Assembly: GCA_025769875.1 (NCBI GenBank)
Contig: JAGFNK010000205.1
Span: forward strand, 1-64,000
Reading direction: 5' to 3'
Origin: Russula earlei
Taxonomy: Eukaryota; Basidiomycota; Agaricomycetes; Russulales; Russulaceae
DNA: 64,000 nucleotides
The notes beneath the pieces were generated by a model. The model worked only from the letters and a program-made list of their open reading frames with translations. It had not been told where the DNA came from and ran no database searches. Within the stretch, counting starts at the first letter, position 1. Each line of letters opens with the position of its first letter. Positions 19,801 through 31,560 of this stretch are shown here, one piece after another. Made by a program: the position numbers and the translations under genes.

Positions 19801-22114
19801 TAAAAATATTGTGAATCAGCATCATTGCGTCGGTACGCTTCTGTATGCACCGACCTGAATCTTCGCAGCTAAGGACAAGGGAAGAATTCTATTGGCGAGT
19901 TGCAAGACCTCCGCCATTAGTAGAGTTCCCTTCCTTGACAAGTTTGAACCTGTCGTTGTCTCTTGAAACATGCTGGTCAAAGACTATGAAAACGTTGGGT
20001 AAACGCGCGGGGGTGACCTCAAAAACAACCAACCTCCAATAGTCCTGCCTTGGTGAAGATAAGTACAAGGAGTGCTATATATTGATCGGTTAATCTAAGA
20101 GGCTCAGATTGTCGTTGCTGAACTTCGGTATCGTTGCCGTTTGGTTCTGATGATGGACCGGACTTGTGGTAAACTGTCATATTTCGTCTAAGACGTTACG
20201 CCATTCACATCTTGATTATATGACGTACCAGTAAGCCGTCCGCCGCTAATGAAAGCCTTGTACCAAGCTGGGGTCTTGATATTCAGGAGTTCGAAAAACA
20301 TATCCAAAACGATTTCCTAACGGAATAGAATTTATCTTGTATCAGATGCTATTTGTGAGGACCCTCACCCTAGGCTCGAGTGATGGTATCCGAAGGGTGT
20401 CAATGAGAGACCTGATCGCACGCATGTCATCCATACAAAAATACATCAAGCCTAGGCGCTCGGTAAGTTGGAGTGGGGGCAAATCTACTTGATGAGTAAA
20501 CATACCACTCCAAGTCCGAAACATGCACACAATACATCTGCATATATCCTTGAGACGCTGTTGATGCTCCGAGTCTTTACCAAATGCATCTGTGACCCCG
20601 GATAACGCAACCTGGTCGCAAACTTGACCATTAGTCATGGGAACAATCAATGACGGCGCACCTCCAGGGCTTTTCCGGGGCGAAGGTGTTTTCTTGTAGA
20701 CGGCGAGTCCATGATGTAGAGGAATGCTGGTATGAGAAGGGAAGCCAACGCAGGCGGACCTTCAGAGAGTGTCTGAAGTAGGACTCGCATACCGCCCGCT
20801 CTGGTCACACATTCAACATCAATGAGCACTTAACTTCTAAGTTAGCCTTTGTAATTGTTATGAGAATCACGCCATACTTATTTCCGCCAACGTTTGAATG
20901 GCGACGGCTTTGAAGGCATCGTCTGGCTGCTCAGCAACGGCTATAAATGCACGCATAACACGTTCTGACAGCGGCACTGCCCCAGTGCCTGATACGTGCA
21001 TCGAGCCTCTCTTTTGAGATCCTATTGCAACAATCGTGCGTATGAGCTTAATGGCTTGCTCTTTTTCCACCGTGTGCTTGATGTCCAGTGCTAGAGACCT
21101 GGGATATCTGAGTGGGGGCTGTATTGTGCAGAGGAGACGCGCACCTGACAAGAAACCAGTCGAAGGGTTGCTCGTTTAGGCGCTTTATCGATTCTAGATC
21201 AACTAGCATGTGTCGGATGAGGCGATAAGCGGTCGCTCTACTAAATTGTATGGAGCGCTTGGAGAGCGCAGGGATGACACTAGGACATGATTGGATACGA
21301 CGAGAAGAAAGACACAGATGGCTTACGCATGCGCAACTTGGACCACGTCTAACTCATATTGAACCCGCAAGTTGCGCTGAAGTAACACAATCAGCTTGGT
21401 CATTGTGTCAATCCGTGTCCTTGTCGTCTCAGGATCATGGAGAGAGGAAGCTTTGGGTGTCGTTAAAGAACCTGGTGAGGTAGGTGGAGATGTCGCTGTT
21501 CGAGAAAGAGATATTAATGTCCTGACATGTCCCCGGGCCTGCTGGAGAATTGTGCGGAAGTCATCTTTGCGACAGTCAGTTTGAATTGAATGAAATGAGA
21601 GCAGGTTAATGTACCTCTGTCGTCCACCGTTCTACGATCTTCCGTGAACTTCAATCACAACCCAAACAATGATGAACGTAATACTCACGCTGCTCCAACC
21701 TATGAGAAATTGCCTCGATCCTTCCCTCCGCAGTTTTGAGCTCGGACTCAACTTGCTGTCGAAGTGCCCCCTGAAAGTAGATATAAGGACACAGTAAAAG
21801 GTTTCAAAGGCGTAGTACCGTGAGCTGCGCGGCATTGCTGTATAATACAGCCTCCGCGCCCTCCTTTATACTGATAGCTCTAATCATCATACGGTTGAGA
21901 ATAGCCAACTGTGAAATATATTCATCTCTATAGTACATTGCACACAACTGATATTAAAGTATTGACGCACCTGTTGTCCTGCATCTTTCCCTTCCAACTG
22001 AGAGAAATTAAAAACGCTGTCGAGCTCGCTTGAGGCCGCATTAGAGCTAGTGTGAGTGACATGTGAAGTACCCTCCACGTCTTGAACGGCCTCATGAGAG
22101 CGATCAGAAGTCAT
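16863..22114 (-). CDS. RICTOR/AVO3-type scaffold of TOR complex 2
   Basis: Rictor holds TORC2 together and controls Ypk/Akt-class kinases and actin. ATG at 22114 gives MTSDRSHEAVQDVEG with FNFSQLEGKDAGQQ. A coiled segment follows (RQQVESELKTAEGRIEAISH), then LVDLESIKRLNEQPFDWFLV. The armadillo-like RICTOR_N region has AGGMRVLLQTLSEGPPALAS and YFCMDDMRAIRSLIDTLRI. The middle region has RWVKLGCTLLTTLLASPDGR and TWTLRLLLTQLYDPAMEVCQ, then FLEEACESVDILQLVVAMQP and PIGFRYLFDSGYIDREMDIW. The RICTOR_V region has FYVLGLISSTPQGAEILSDY-like text. The C-terminal exon has SSVPMFYRALHMISTSRYRL and ends at 16863. There are some 15-20 small exons, and the full span is the expected size (roughly 1,300-1,400 residues). 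Confidence 0.92.
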
Positions 22115-22392
22115 CGGGCGTAAGACAGCTCCGACGCTACCGTAAAGGGATGAAGGAGGGTTGGAGATATGGGCTGGGCGCTACAAGTCGGTCCACGAGT
22201 CGGCGGCCCTATACGTGTTCACAGTATTTTATCTAATCTTATCTGTGTCCTCGTGATTCTCCGCGCATCCGGGGAGGTGCCGAGGAACTGGCATAGGTAC
22301 ACCCATTAAGGTTCAAGCCACCACAAACCCACTCGAAACCGTTGCCAATCGCACACAAGCACGCCGGCCACTTTGCAGCACATCAACGCGAA
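22115..22392. promoter_or_regulatory. Divergent promoter region between RICTOR and RPL17
   Basis: The 278 bp lie between opposite start codons. A TATCTAATCTTATCTG stretch near 22228-22245 and a CT-rich run near 22390-22420 are visible. No factor site is claimed. Confidence 0.35.
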
Positions 22393-23236
22393 ATGGGTCA
22401 GCTATCTCTCACTTTGTATAGCCGTCATGGCTTAGTTTTATCCAGTTCGTTACGCCGCCGCCGCCCTTGCCACGAACCCGGAAAGGAGTACGTGTCGGTC
22501 ATGCCGTCTGTATTATATGACATGGTTCTAAACGAAATACTACTACGATCTAGCTTCCCGTGCACGAGGAGAGTACTTACGCACCCACTTTAAAAATATG
22601 CGAGAGGTTGCTGCTGCGTTGACGGGTAAGTACCGTTTTCAGGCCCCCCCAGCATTTGTTAACTGCTAGTGTTCTAGGTCTTAAGCTTCCCAAGGCGTAT
22701 GCCTACCTCAGCGATGTCACAGAACACAAACAAGTCATCCCATTCCGAAGATTTAATGGTGGCGTCGGCCGTGCCAGCCAAGCGAAACAATTCAAGGCGA
22801 CACAAGGTACGACTTTACCTCCTGATGTTTGAGTAACACCACTTATGCTACTTCCTAGGTCGCTGGCCTGAGAAATCGGTCAAATTCATCACCCGACTCT
22901 TAAAAAATGCCGAGTCAAACGCTGACGCAAAAAACTTGGAGCTCGAGAGCCTGGTGATCAAGAACATTGTCGTCCAACAAGCACCCGTATGCCTGCGATC
23001 TGCTCCCATAGTCCTAACCTTCACTTTCCTTATAACAGAAAACCCGCCGTCGGACGTACCGCGCTCATGGGCGCATCAATCCCTACCAGGGTCATCCTTG
23101 CCATGTCGAAATCATTCTCGCAGCATCTGAAGAAGAGGTGGAGCGAAGCAAAGATAAGGAGGTTGCGAGGTCGTCACTTACTGGCCTCAATCGACGACAG
23201 ATTGCAAGGCGGCGTATCGAGGCTGCACGCGCTTGA
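22393..23236 (+). CDS. RPL17: 60S ribosomal protein uL22 (RPL17)
   Basis: uL22 lines the ribosomal exit tunnel. The first coding exon is only ATGG (22393-22396). A 49-nt intron follows and exon 2 continues [16 protein letters not shown], giving the classical MVRYA start. Next are [79 protein letters not shown] and [20 protein letters not shown]. The tail is [19 protein letters not shown] with stop at 23234-23236. There are six coding exons. Joining exon 2 to exon 3 near 22553 leaves the frame one base short: the acceptor TAG is followed by CTTCC where GCTTCC would be in frame. An essential single-copy gene should not be broken there, so I suspect a dropped G in the consensus. Confidence 0.96.
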
Positions 23237-23806
23237 TCCTCTGCGATCATGCATGTGCGCAGCATTGATAGCGTGCTATCACGTCAGCTTCGATGTACCC
23301 ATATGTTACGGTGTGAAGCACGCTTTCACGGCTAGTTTGCACATCCTGATGAGTCTCGTCCCGCGATTTTATGGAACTCCGACTTTGCTCTCTTTGCCTT
23401 GGTTTTAGCGCTCGATAGAAAGAGTTCAACGAGACGCCAATACTTCATATCAAAAGAAAATGGTATCTTCATTGTTAAGTTACACTTTGTTGTGAGATGG
23501 ACCGTACAACGCGTAGGAACCGGGAGAAGACTTATAACCTACATACCCAGATGAATTATTAATGCAGAATGGGAAGACCAGAATTGAGACGGAAATGTGT
23601 CAAAAGAGCGTGTGTAATGGTCGCCGGGCACCATCGATGGTTAGTTGTACTGTATAAAGAAAGTGGTCAACGGTGCAGCTCGGGGCGGGTGTCAGAACGA
23701 GGTGATCCAAGTTGGACGTGAACGAGTTATGAAAGATGGATCATGGGTTGAGCTACGATAAGAAGTAACCGGTAGCAAAAATACCGTCGAAATGATGCTG
23801 GCAGGC
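23237..23806. other. Convergent intergenic region
   Basis: The 570 bp lie between the stops of RPL17 (+) and the RasGEF gene (-). They presumably hold both 3' untranslated regions, and no gene was recognised. The sequence downstream of RPL17 includes a T-rich tract near 23390-23410. Confidence 0.4.
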
Positions 23807-26800
23807 TCAGTTTCGAGCTTCCAGCTCTGGGATGAGGTCGAACATTGTCGCTTCCCTCAACTCCATCTTGAGGTTCTTTTTTCCGAACGGAACAGATATC
23901 CGTGGTAACAATTTCTTGTTTGTCGATTCTGGACGGCCAGAGAGCTCGATCGATTCGCTGCACGGCAAATGAGCCTCTCGGTTCATCGAGCGTTGGTTCA
24001 GCAACGTACCTCTGTTTCAACATCCAGTTGCCCTCTCTGTCGACATCTCGGGCGATGGCTCCCTCTAAACTTTTCAGAAGCCAGGCTTGGGCATTGTCGG
24101 CTCGAGGATAGTTGTATGGCACGTGCCATTGCTCCATTTCTACCAGGATACATCAGCTTCGTCTGTGGGACGACCAAGGAGACGGCTGGCTGTCTTACCG
24201 CGAATTATGCGCGTGATCTTGATGCACCTCTCCATATTTGCCATTTGGGCACGAGAATGGGGGGATTTCACCATTGGCTTGGCGTTGATTGCGACTCCGA
24301 GGGCGTTGAAATACCACGCTGAATGGGAAACATCAGAATGCGGTTGTAAATATATGGCGGGCGTCGCGTACCCATTGGAGGGACAGCTGGTCGTGGGAAC
24401 ACAGCAACTTGCCTCCAATCAACGACGACGGACTCCACCTCGTCCTTGAGTTCACCCAATCTCTCTAGTGCCAAATGCGCAGGTTCACTAAGAGGCTGAG
24501 CACGAATAAATCTCTGAACATTCCTGCGGATGAGATAAGACCCACCAGGCGTGCCTCCGAGAGCGACTGTAGGGATAGATGGGCCAAGCCATGGTATATG
24601 CCGAACATACCGCTGAAATTGTGCTCCTCATGGGATCGCTGCGAACTGGGGTTAGAGTGAGAAGGCCAGAACTCAAGAGGACATACCAGCCCGAGGGCTA
24701 TGAAGAAGGTCATGACAGCCGCCCTAGGAGACCGGTTCCTCTTGATGTAAGATCGATCCCGTAACCCATGAAGACAAGGCCCTTTCGTATGCTTGCTGAG
24801 CGGAGCGCGCAATATCAGCGTTGCAATCATAGCCCAGACCATGGCGATACCACAGATCCTCTGGGATCACCCTTCGATACCCCTCAGACATAAAAATTGC
24901 CAGTTGCCGGGCCAACTCTTGGCAAAGCTCACGCGAGTTCAGGTGAAGAATGTGTAAACCCCCCGTCGGCGGCGCGTATAAGGTCATCCAGCGCCCTGGC
25001 GGACCGGAAATCGTCATCGCTAGGCGTGTATTGAGGTACCCTTCGGACAAGCTTGTCCGCTCTTTCCTGTAGCCCGCGTTTGTATCTAATAGGCTTTTGG
25101 CGACATGCGATACGTCTCTCAGATGTGACCATGGGTTCAGATTGAGACTTATCGGCTGTGTCGCCAATGGGAGCAAGGGAAATGGCCACTTCGCGTCGTT
25201 CATCCAGTATCCGAACGATCTTGTCCTTCTCATCGGGCTCGATCTGCTCTGGTGATTGTGAGGCAAAATCTTTGATGTGGAGACCAGCAATGCGGTCCTT
25301 CTCATGCATCCAGTACTCGTCAATCCAAGTCTTGATGAACTTCCAGACAAGAGATCTCACGGAAGAACGATACAGCGGCCATGCTTCACGCTGCGAACTG
25401 TTGAGATTCAAGGGTTGTTCTTCGAGTCGCGAGATGAGTGCCTTTGCAAGATCAACGGGATCGCAGAACTGAACGGAAGCAGAGCAGGAAAGTGTCCAAC
25501 AATTCATCGTGCGAATTGGGATATTGATTGGCTGGGGATCGGTGAGGATGTATACCAGCGCCACCAGACTCGCTCCTTGTATGAAGTCTCCCTCGTCGGA
25601 CAAGACAATGTCTGCCGCGTCGCGTACCGGACCAGGCATGCTGACGCCCCAATATTCATCCAAATTTGGTGGCGAAAGGATGTCGGACACCATGGCGACA
25701 TGGAAACTGTATTCGTCCTCGTCCACGTTCGCGGCGTCATCCCCTAGCTCATAGTGGCCTGGGTTAGACACCGTTGGGGTGTCTGGAAGCTTGGCACGCT
25801 GTGCACCAGTAGACTGGCGGCGAGGGAGCCTGAATCTGAATCTCCGTTTCGGGGAGGTTTCAGGACCCCTGTTTACTACAAACAGAGAACTACACTCAGG
25901 TTACGATCATGAAAGGACGGGAAAGCACTAACGCTTGACGGTCAGTTTGTCTTGCAGTCTTGACTCGAGGTCAGCAATCTCGAAGAACACACGGATAGCC
26001 CTCAGGAGTATGTCGCGCTCCTGCTGACAGCGTTTCACAGTTTGATGCGAAGCGTTTCCATCCGTCTGGGAAGTGAGTTGGCGGGCAACTGCCAAAAGGG
26101 CGGACTTGGCCTGAAGGATATCTGAGGTACCAGAAATGAAGCTCTGTGTGTTCCTGAGATCGAATGGGAGGCGCTCTAGACTCTCTAGGAAATCGTCGAC
26201 CCCTCTGTCCAATCCATGCAAAATTTGGGATAAACCCCCGTGATTGGAGTCTTCAATAGCGAAGTCGAGCATCGTTGCATGTGTGAGTAACTGCTGGAAG
26301 GAACTACCGAACTGAACGGTGGAATGATGCTGGAAGCCTTTCAGCGCGGCGCAATGCGAGGCGGTGTTATCCATAGTGAGGCTACGATTTGCCAATTTAT
26401 TCTCGTCGAGACAAGTTTGCAGGTGAGTGCGCAGTTCCGAGTCAACAGCATCATTGGCGTTTCCGTTTTCCTTTCGCGGGGAATCGACGAGTGTGGAGGA
26501 AGATGAGCTCAGTGAGGCAGACGAAGGTGCACCAGTGCACAATTGGGGGGTTCCCCAGGGGTGGGCGGCTGAATATGGGTAAGGATGAAGAGGACATTTT
26601 CCTCGACGGCACAGGCACTTGTTCTTGAGAGAAAGTGGATACAGGTGATGTCCCGGGCGAGTCCGTGCCATGGGAATGGGATGAAGGCCATCCGGAGAGC
26701 GACTCGCTCTCCTGCGACGGTGATCCACTGTTATCCGAGATATCCTCAGGGATGTCTGGTGGGCTGCGGCCATCTCGATGGAGAGGTAGATCAGGTGGCA

Positions 26801-26825
26801 AAGGAACAACAATAGATAATGGCAT
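23807..26825 (-). CDS. Ras guanine-nucleotide exchange factor (RasGEF_N plus CDC25 domain)
   Basis: It loads Ras-family GTPases with GTP. ATG at 26825 gives MPLSIVVPLPPDLPLHRDG and a Ser/Pro-rich N-terminus, then a helical region (HATMLDFAIEDSNHGGLSQI). RasGEF_N lies at about 25250-25620 with FIQGASLVALVYILTDPQPI and AWPLYRSSVRSLVWKFIKTW. The CDC25 domain reads ELARQLAIFMSEGYRRVIPE, SSWVTGSIL, RAAVMTFFIALGL, NFSGMFGIYHGLAH, NMERCIKITRIIRG and QWHVPYNYPRADNAQAWLL. The last exon ends MFDLIPELEARN with stop at 23807. The CDC25 core is divergent from Cdc25/Sos (no clear NFSS...SPI), so the target GTPase may not be classical Ras. It is convergent with RPL17. Exon joins in 24150-24750 are not resolved. 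Confidence 0.78.
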
Positions 26826-28093
26826 AATTTTGAGAAGGAAGGCGTGTTTATCTCTCCACTCATGGCGTGGGTCGGTTTATATGCGATCTGTTTGTGTTTT
26901 ACTGTGGCAGAGGAACAAAGTGCCACAGGACCAAGTTTGTCGGGCATTAATGCGACTGTGTGGTAAGTGGATTCCGGTAACACAGCGGATTGTCCTTTTG
27001 TGGAGGTGGAGTCTGGGACTGTCACTAACAATCAATCATATTTCCAAACGGAGCTGAAGTTCGGCACCGCTACTGACCTGACCACAATGGTGCCAACATA
27101 CGTTCACACATTGCGCGTGTGATACGAGCAGAAAGCTGCGAAAACCGAAAGCACGACGGCTGGGGCAAGAAAGGTACCACAGACGAGGCACCGTTGCTCA
27201 GTCCGATGGTCGAAGGCAACTTTCTGAGTGTGGAGCCAAGACAAGCTGCCCCTTGGCATTGAAGCCTCCGAGTCAAGGAACCGGAGCCACCGCGTTCAGC
27301 TCATTAGGACAAAGTAGAAAATCAGCGGGAGCCTTTCTCAGCTCACTCTCTGTTGGGTCCCGTTTTCTCAGCATTTGAAAATTCAGACTTTCGTTCGTCA
27401 CTCCACTCCATTCGTTCGGCATTTGATTAGGCGGCGAACACGTGAGCGTCTCATACATGTGACCGAGTCATGAATATCCATACCATACTTTCAATTTGAA
27501 ATGACGAAAATATTTAGGCGGTTGTGTTCATCCAACTGTATTCTACCAAGGGGCTCATTTCTCCATGCGACCCTCCAGGTCATCATCAAAGCTACATTTG
27601 CGCCGGGGTACGAGACATAATGGCTCGTCTGTGACACCCGAATCGGATGCTTGTCAAGGGTAGAAGCCTTGAAGTGCATCTTACCTCCAGTGGGTTGGAA
27701 AATATATGTAAGGCTGGAAAGACTACTTTCATGTATTGTTTGACTCCTGAGGGGCACAACTTAACCAGGCACTTTCAGTGTACCAGGACTTGAACAACCT
27801 CACCATGGACCAACACTCTCAACTCAGCCTGGGCACGATAACGATGGATGAATGACTTGATTTATGTCTCAAGGGCTGTAACTATTCATACAAGTATACT
27901 ACAGGTCATAACTGTACACTGAGATGTAACCAAAGGTGTCAAAATTGAAAATGAATGAGGACATAACAGATATACTTGTACACAAAATAGCAATTACATA
28001 CCATCAGATTCCATTGCGCTCAATGACACATTTTCCACCAACAATAGATACATTATCAGCTTCTGAATAACAACTTCTACCTAGGGACAAGGA
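26826..28093. other. Intergenic region with a decayed copy of the neighbouring gene's 3' end
   Basis: On the minus strand, 27600-27700 encodes HYVSYPGAN preceded by a segment with KASTLDKHPIRVSQ. This resembles the C-terminal tail of the adjacent membrane protein (RHVSYPGTD at about 28160-28180). The DNA share GCCGGGGTACGAGACAT. No complete gene is seen. Short open frames at 27070-27460 (-) are unassigned. Confidence 0.45.
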
Positions 28094-29859
28094 TCATTTC
28101 TCCTTATCAGTATGGCGATCATCATGGATAGTGGGTTCCTGTTGTTTGCCATGCTTTTGTCCATCTGTGCCGGGGTACGAGACATGACGCCTTATTTGCG
28201 ACATCGGATACTCGTCATAGGTCGAGTGCACGGCCACCTCCATGGTTAGTCGGTCCGAAGGTAAGTGTGAGACGTGGGTGGCATTAGAAAACGGGGCAGA
28301 ATGACCACTTCTCGCGATCGACTCCTGTGCAGATCACAATGAGCGCGATGAAGAATGGAAGGGAAAGAATATTGACTGGGGATGAAAAATCTGACAAAGA
28401 GCGGTACATCCTAGTCGCACCAATGATCATTGTGACCATCGAGGGAAGTATGAACATCTAAGTTGAGAAAGCATAAGACAAGAAAAACGAGAGTGCAATA
28501 GTGGTGAGGAACGTACGATGTTGAACAAATCTTTGGAGTGGAATGATGTTTAATCAACATTCGGTGGATTGGGAGATGGAGGAGAAATTTACCGTTCAGG
28601 TCCAAAATCATGAACAGCTGCACAAAAAGGATGAACAAAAACATATGCAGGACAGGAATATTTGCCAGACTCACTGTTGGCAGGCTTCCGTGGACTGTGG
28701 CAAGCAAGATCCAGATGGCGCCCTTGTGAATGAAAAATACATCAGTGGACTGACGACACCAAAGTGAGCGGGAACAGGCGTTCCCCTTCCCCACCTGTTT
28801 CCAAAGGAGATGCCACAACGACGAATGGCCAGTACGGTTGCGCAGTTGAAACAATCCAACTAACATGATGAGTAACAGAGTGATATCGGTGAGAAAATAG
28901 GCGATGCAAGAAGGCTTGCTAGCCTCAGGGTTACGAATCGCGCAACTATTTGACGCGGGCACCCAGTCAGCGCGAACCTACAGGTGGATAAGCCTAGACG
29001 GCCAAACAGATAAGATGATCATTCACACTGATGGTAGCTGAAATGAAACCACGTTTGTTATGATTCTTCGGAGACAGCCTGGGGGAGGAACTTGCCTTCT
29101 AATTGAACGCCAATGTTGGCAAGCCATATGCTGGTGGCGATAACAATAATCACTTTATTCCAATTCCAGACGGCAAAGCTGACAGTCCCCATAAGCACCA
29201 GATAATCATATCACGGAAGCGTAGAATACTAACATGCGAAGTACGATCAGGAGGGATGCAGAGCCAATGGCCATGGCGCCGGAAAGCTAGGAAACAAGGG
29301 TCCCTTCATCAGGGAACTGGACGCATCAGAGAGGATACTCACCCAATCTAAAATGGCCAAGACCTTGCGATCGTGGAGCGTCAGTCAGTACACACCAGCA
29401 CGTGGGTTGTTGCGGGAAACTGCTCCCACCTGGCAATTTATTCGGGCCGTATTTTCCACCCCGACCTTATTAAGGATTACGGACATGAGGAGAGACAATC
29501 GCGCAAAAGAGTAAACCTATGGATGTGACAAATCAGCGAGAAACCCTTGAGGTGCGGGTTGCAATAGTAACGGACAAGTATCGTCCATCGGAAGGGACGA
29601 CGTCCTCGTATGACACTCCACTCGTAGTCGAGACTGGTCAAGAACTCCCATCTGATAAGTGAGGAAAGTTGATGAACGAATCACGTCCAGGCAAACGGGA
29701 AAGACGCACACGTAGATACCATTAGCCACTTCCCAGAGTTTTTCCGCTGCCACTGGCAGAAGACGCGCCTGGTATGTTTTCTAGGCTCCAGAGCTCTGCT
29801 GAGGGGATGTACGCACTGTAATCCTTCTGGATTTCAATAGGGTCATTGTAGTTGACCAT
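28094..29859 (-). CDS. Basidiomycete-type multi-span membrane protein (DUF6533-like class)
   Basis: I do not know the function; these are receptor-like integral membrane proteins expanded in agaricomycetes. ATG at 29859 gives MVNYNDPIEIQKDY, then YQARLLPVAAEKLWEVANGI, WEFLTSLDYEWSVIRGRRPF and RWTILVRYYC. Next is an INCQ motif, LSGAMAIGSASLLIVLRI, FAVWNWNKVIIVIATSIWLA and NIGVQLE. Further spans read IAYFLTDITLLLIMLVGLFQ with LRNRTG, LLWKQGAIWILLATV and MVTMIIGATRMYRSLSDFSS. The tail is SNATHVSHLPSDRL and HSTYDEYPMSQ, and the stop is at 28094. About eight short introns are needed. It looks complete. A degraded duplicate of its tail lies just downstream at 27600-27700. Confidence 0.78.
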
Positions 29860-30441
29860 CTCTAAGTTGGCAAACAAGTGACCAGACGAATAATGAGGGA
29901 GTTGGTTCTGAGTAACAGGATGCTCGAAGCGAGGACCTGACGATGCAGTGCATTATATATGGACGCAAACGGCTGGCTGGGACTGAGCTGCGAACGCCTG
30001 ACGAATGGGTGTATGAACGAGCGCCAGACGGCCTTTTGATGAAAGTTCTACCCCCCTTTGGCTCGGGTACGTTGCCGTAAGGTAATTTTCGGATATTCCA
30101 TTGTTGTCGTGTAAACACCGCGGAGAACAGGAGTGGTCGCGACGCGGGGAAATAGATGCGCAGGGTACTTTTGGTTTCGGAGCCCAGATGGCTCCCATGT
30201 GGGGACTTTGGCTCTACCGAGAATGATCCCAACGGGGTAATTAGAGGAGGGTAGGTGGTAGTAGCAGTGTGATAGCACGGGGGTGGAACATGAGTGGCCC
30301 TGTGCTTTTTCGAGAGAGGCACCAACTGAGCGCGAATGACATATTGGTTGGGAAACAATAGGAGACACCGGACACTTCGACCTGACATATGAAGACCCCA
30401 GAAGCATGCCATTTCTCCTCTACAGCTACTAACAGGGGACG
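29860..30441. other. Divergent intergenic region without a gene
   Basis: It lies between the start codons of the membrane protein (-) and EAF7 (+). A long minus frame (29843-30478) is open but Pro/Ser-rich without motif support, and I treat it as non-coding promoter and leader DNA. Confidence 0.4.
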
Positions 30442-31354
30442 ATGGAATCGTCGGAAAGTCCTGACCCTTCTGTGTCATTTCTCGACACCGTCGAGGGGGA
30501 GATAGCCTTCTTCCGATCCATAATGCGCGCCCGCCCGATTGGTCTTCATCGTCACTTCCACGTTTTATCCATAAGGACCGTCATACACCAAGACACGGGT
30601 CGGTACGTGACCATTGACGACATATGGCATAAACTTCCGAGGCTGCTACAACATCGAAGCACTAGAGAGCCTTGTGCGTGCCGACCCTTTCTCTTATAAT
30701 ATATATATTTCAATGTTGACCGTCGTTCTTCTGCCTTCCCTTCCTCCAGGACGCCTGAAGGTTTTGAATCCCCCGGTTCCGCACATTCCACACCGAGCAC
30801 CATCGACTCGCCTTCTCCGTCGGACAACCTTTCTTTGCACCCTTACTTCCGCAAAGAGTTCGCTCTGCCTTACGACGAATCGCTGGACTCGATCATCTCG
30901 TCCCGCCGCGTGCGAGAATCTGCATCCTCCACCACTTCGTCATCCCCGTCGCCGCCCCCACCTCCGCCAATCAAGGGACGTCGGGGGGCGCGGCGGGGGA
31001 GGGGCGCGACGCGGCCTACAAGTCAGGTCACGGCCGAGAGCGACAGTAGCGCGCTCACATTAGAAAGTGGAGATGAGAGCGTGGCGCCGACGCCAAAGGG
31101 GAGCGTTAATACGGGTACCGATGCAGGCACCGACTTATGGCGAGGATGAGGACGTCGAAGTGGCCGCTTCTCCTGGTACGCGGTTTCAGATGTCGCCTCT
31201 TCTTTCGTGCTAAGTACCCATTTCTTCCCCAGCGCCGCCTTCGGCGAAGCCAGGGAGAGCTCGTGGCAGGGGCGCAAGGGGTAGAGGGTCGCGCGGGCGA
31301 GGAAGGGGCGTCGATTCGACTCGCGGAATCAAGAAACGGAAACGGGGAGGGTAG
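30442..31354 (+). CDS. EAF7: NuA4 histone acetyltransferase subunit Eaf7
   Basis: Eaf7 (animal MRGBP) is part of the TINTIN module of the NuA4 complex in chromatin. ATG at 30442 gives SFLDTVEGEIAFFRSIMRAR, then PIGLHRHFHVLSIRTVIHQD and DDIWHKL. In the next frame comes GCYNIEALESL. After an intron ending at about 30749 are TPEGFESPGSAHSTPSTIDS, YFRKEFALPYDESLDSIISS, a Pro and Arg-Gly rich stretch, and ESDSSALTLESGDE. A final exon is Arg/Gly-rich and ends KKRKRGG at 31354. Two single-base frame slips are visible, near 30640 and near 31136. The family, order and basic tail are as expected. Convergent with UFD2. Confidence 0.9.
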
Positions 31355-31560
31355 AACGCTTGGTGCCGACTTCGCAATTCACTTGGTTGTGCCTCTCTCG
31401 GCAAGAAAATGGCCACCTTTTCCTCAACGGAAGCATGGCCGTCCTATTCCTCTCGGCGATGACCCACTCGCAGTCTAGAATCCGTGGCGGGATTGGCGTG
31501 CACTGTTCGGGCCACTCTAGCTTTGGTAATCTACAACACATAACGCAACGCCCCTCGTTA

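Noticed and set aside
29843..30478. 211-codon minus-strand frame upstream of EAF7
   Set aside because: Lies in the divergent promoter region. Pro/Ser/Arg-rich without motifs, and two other frames are equally open.
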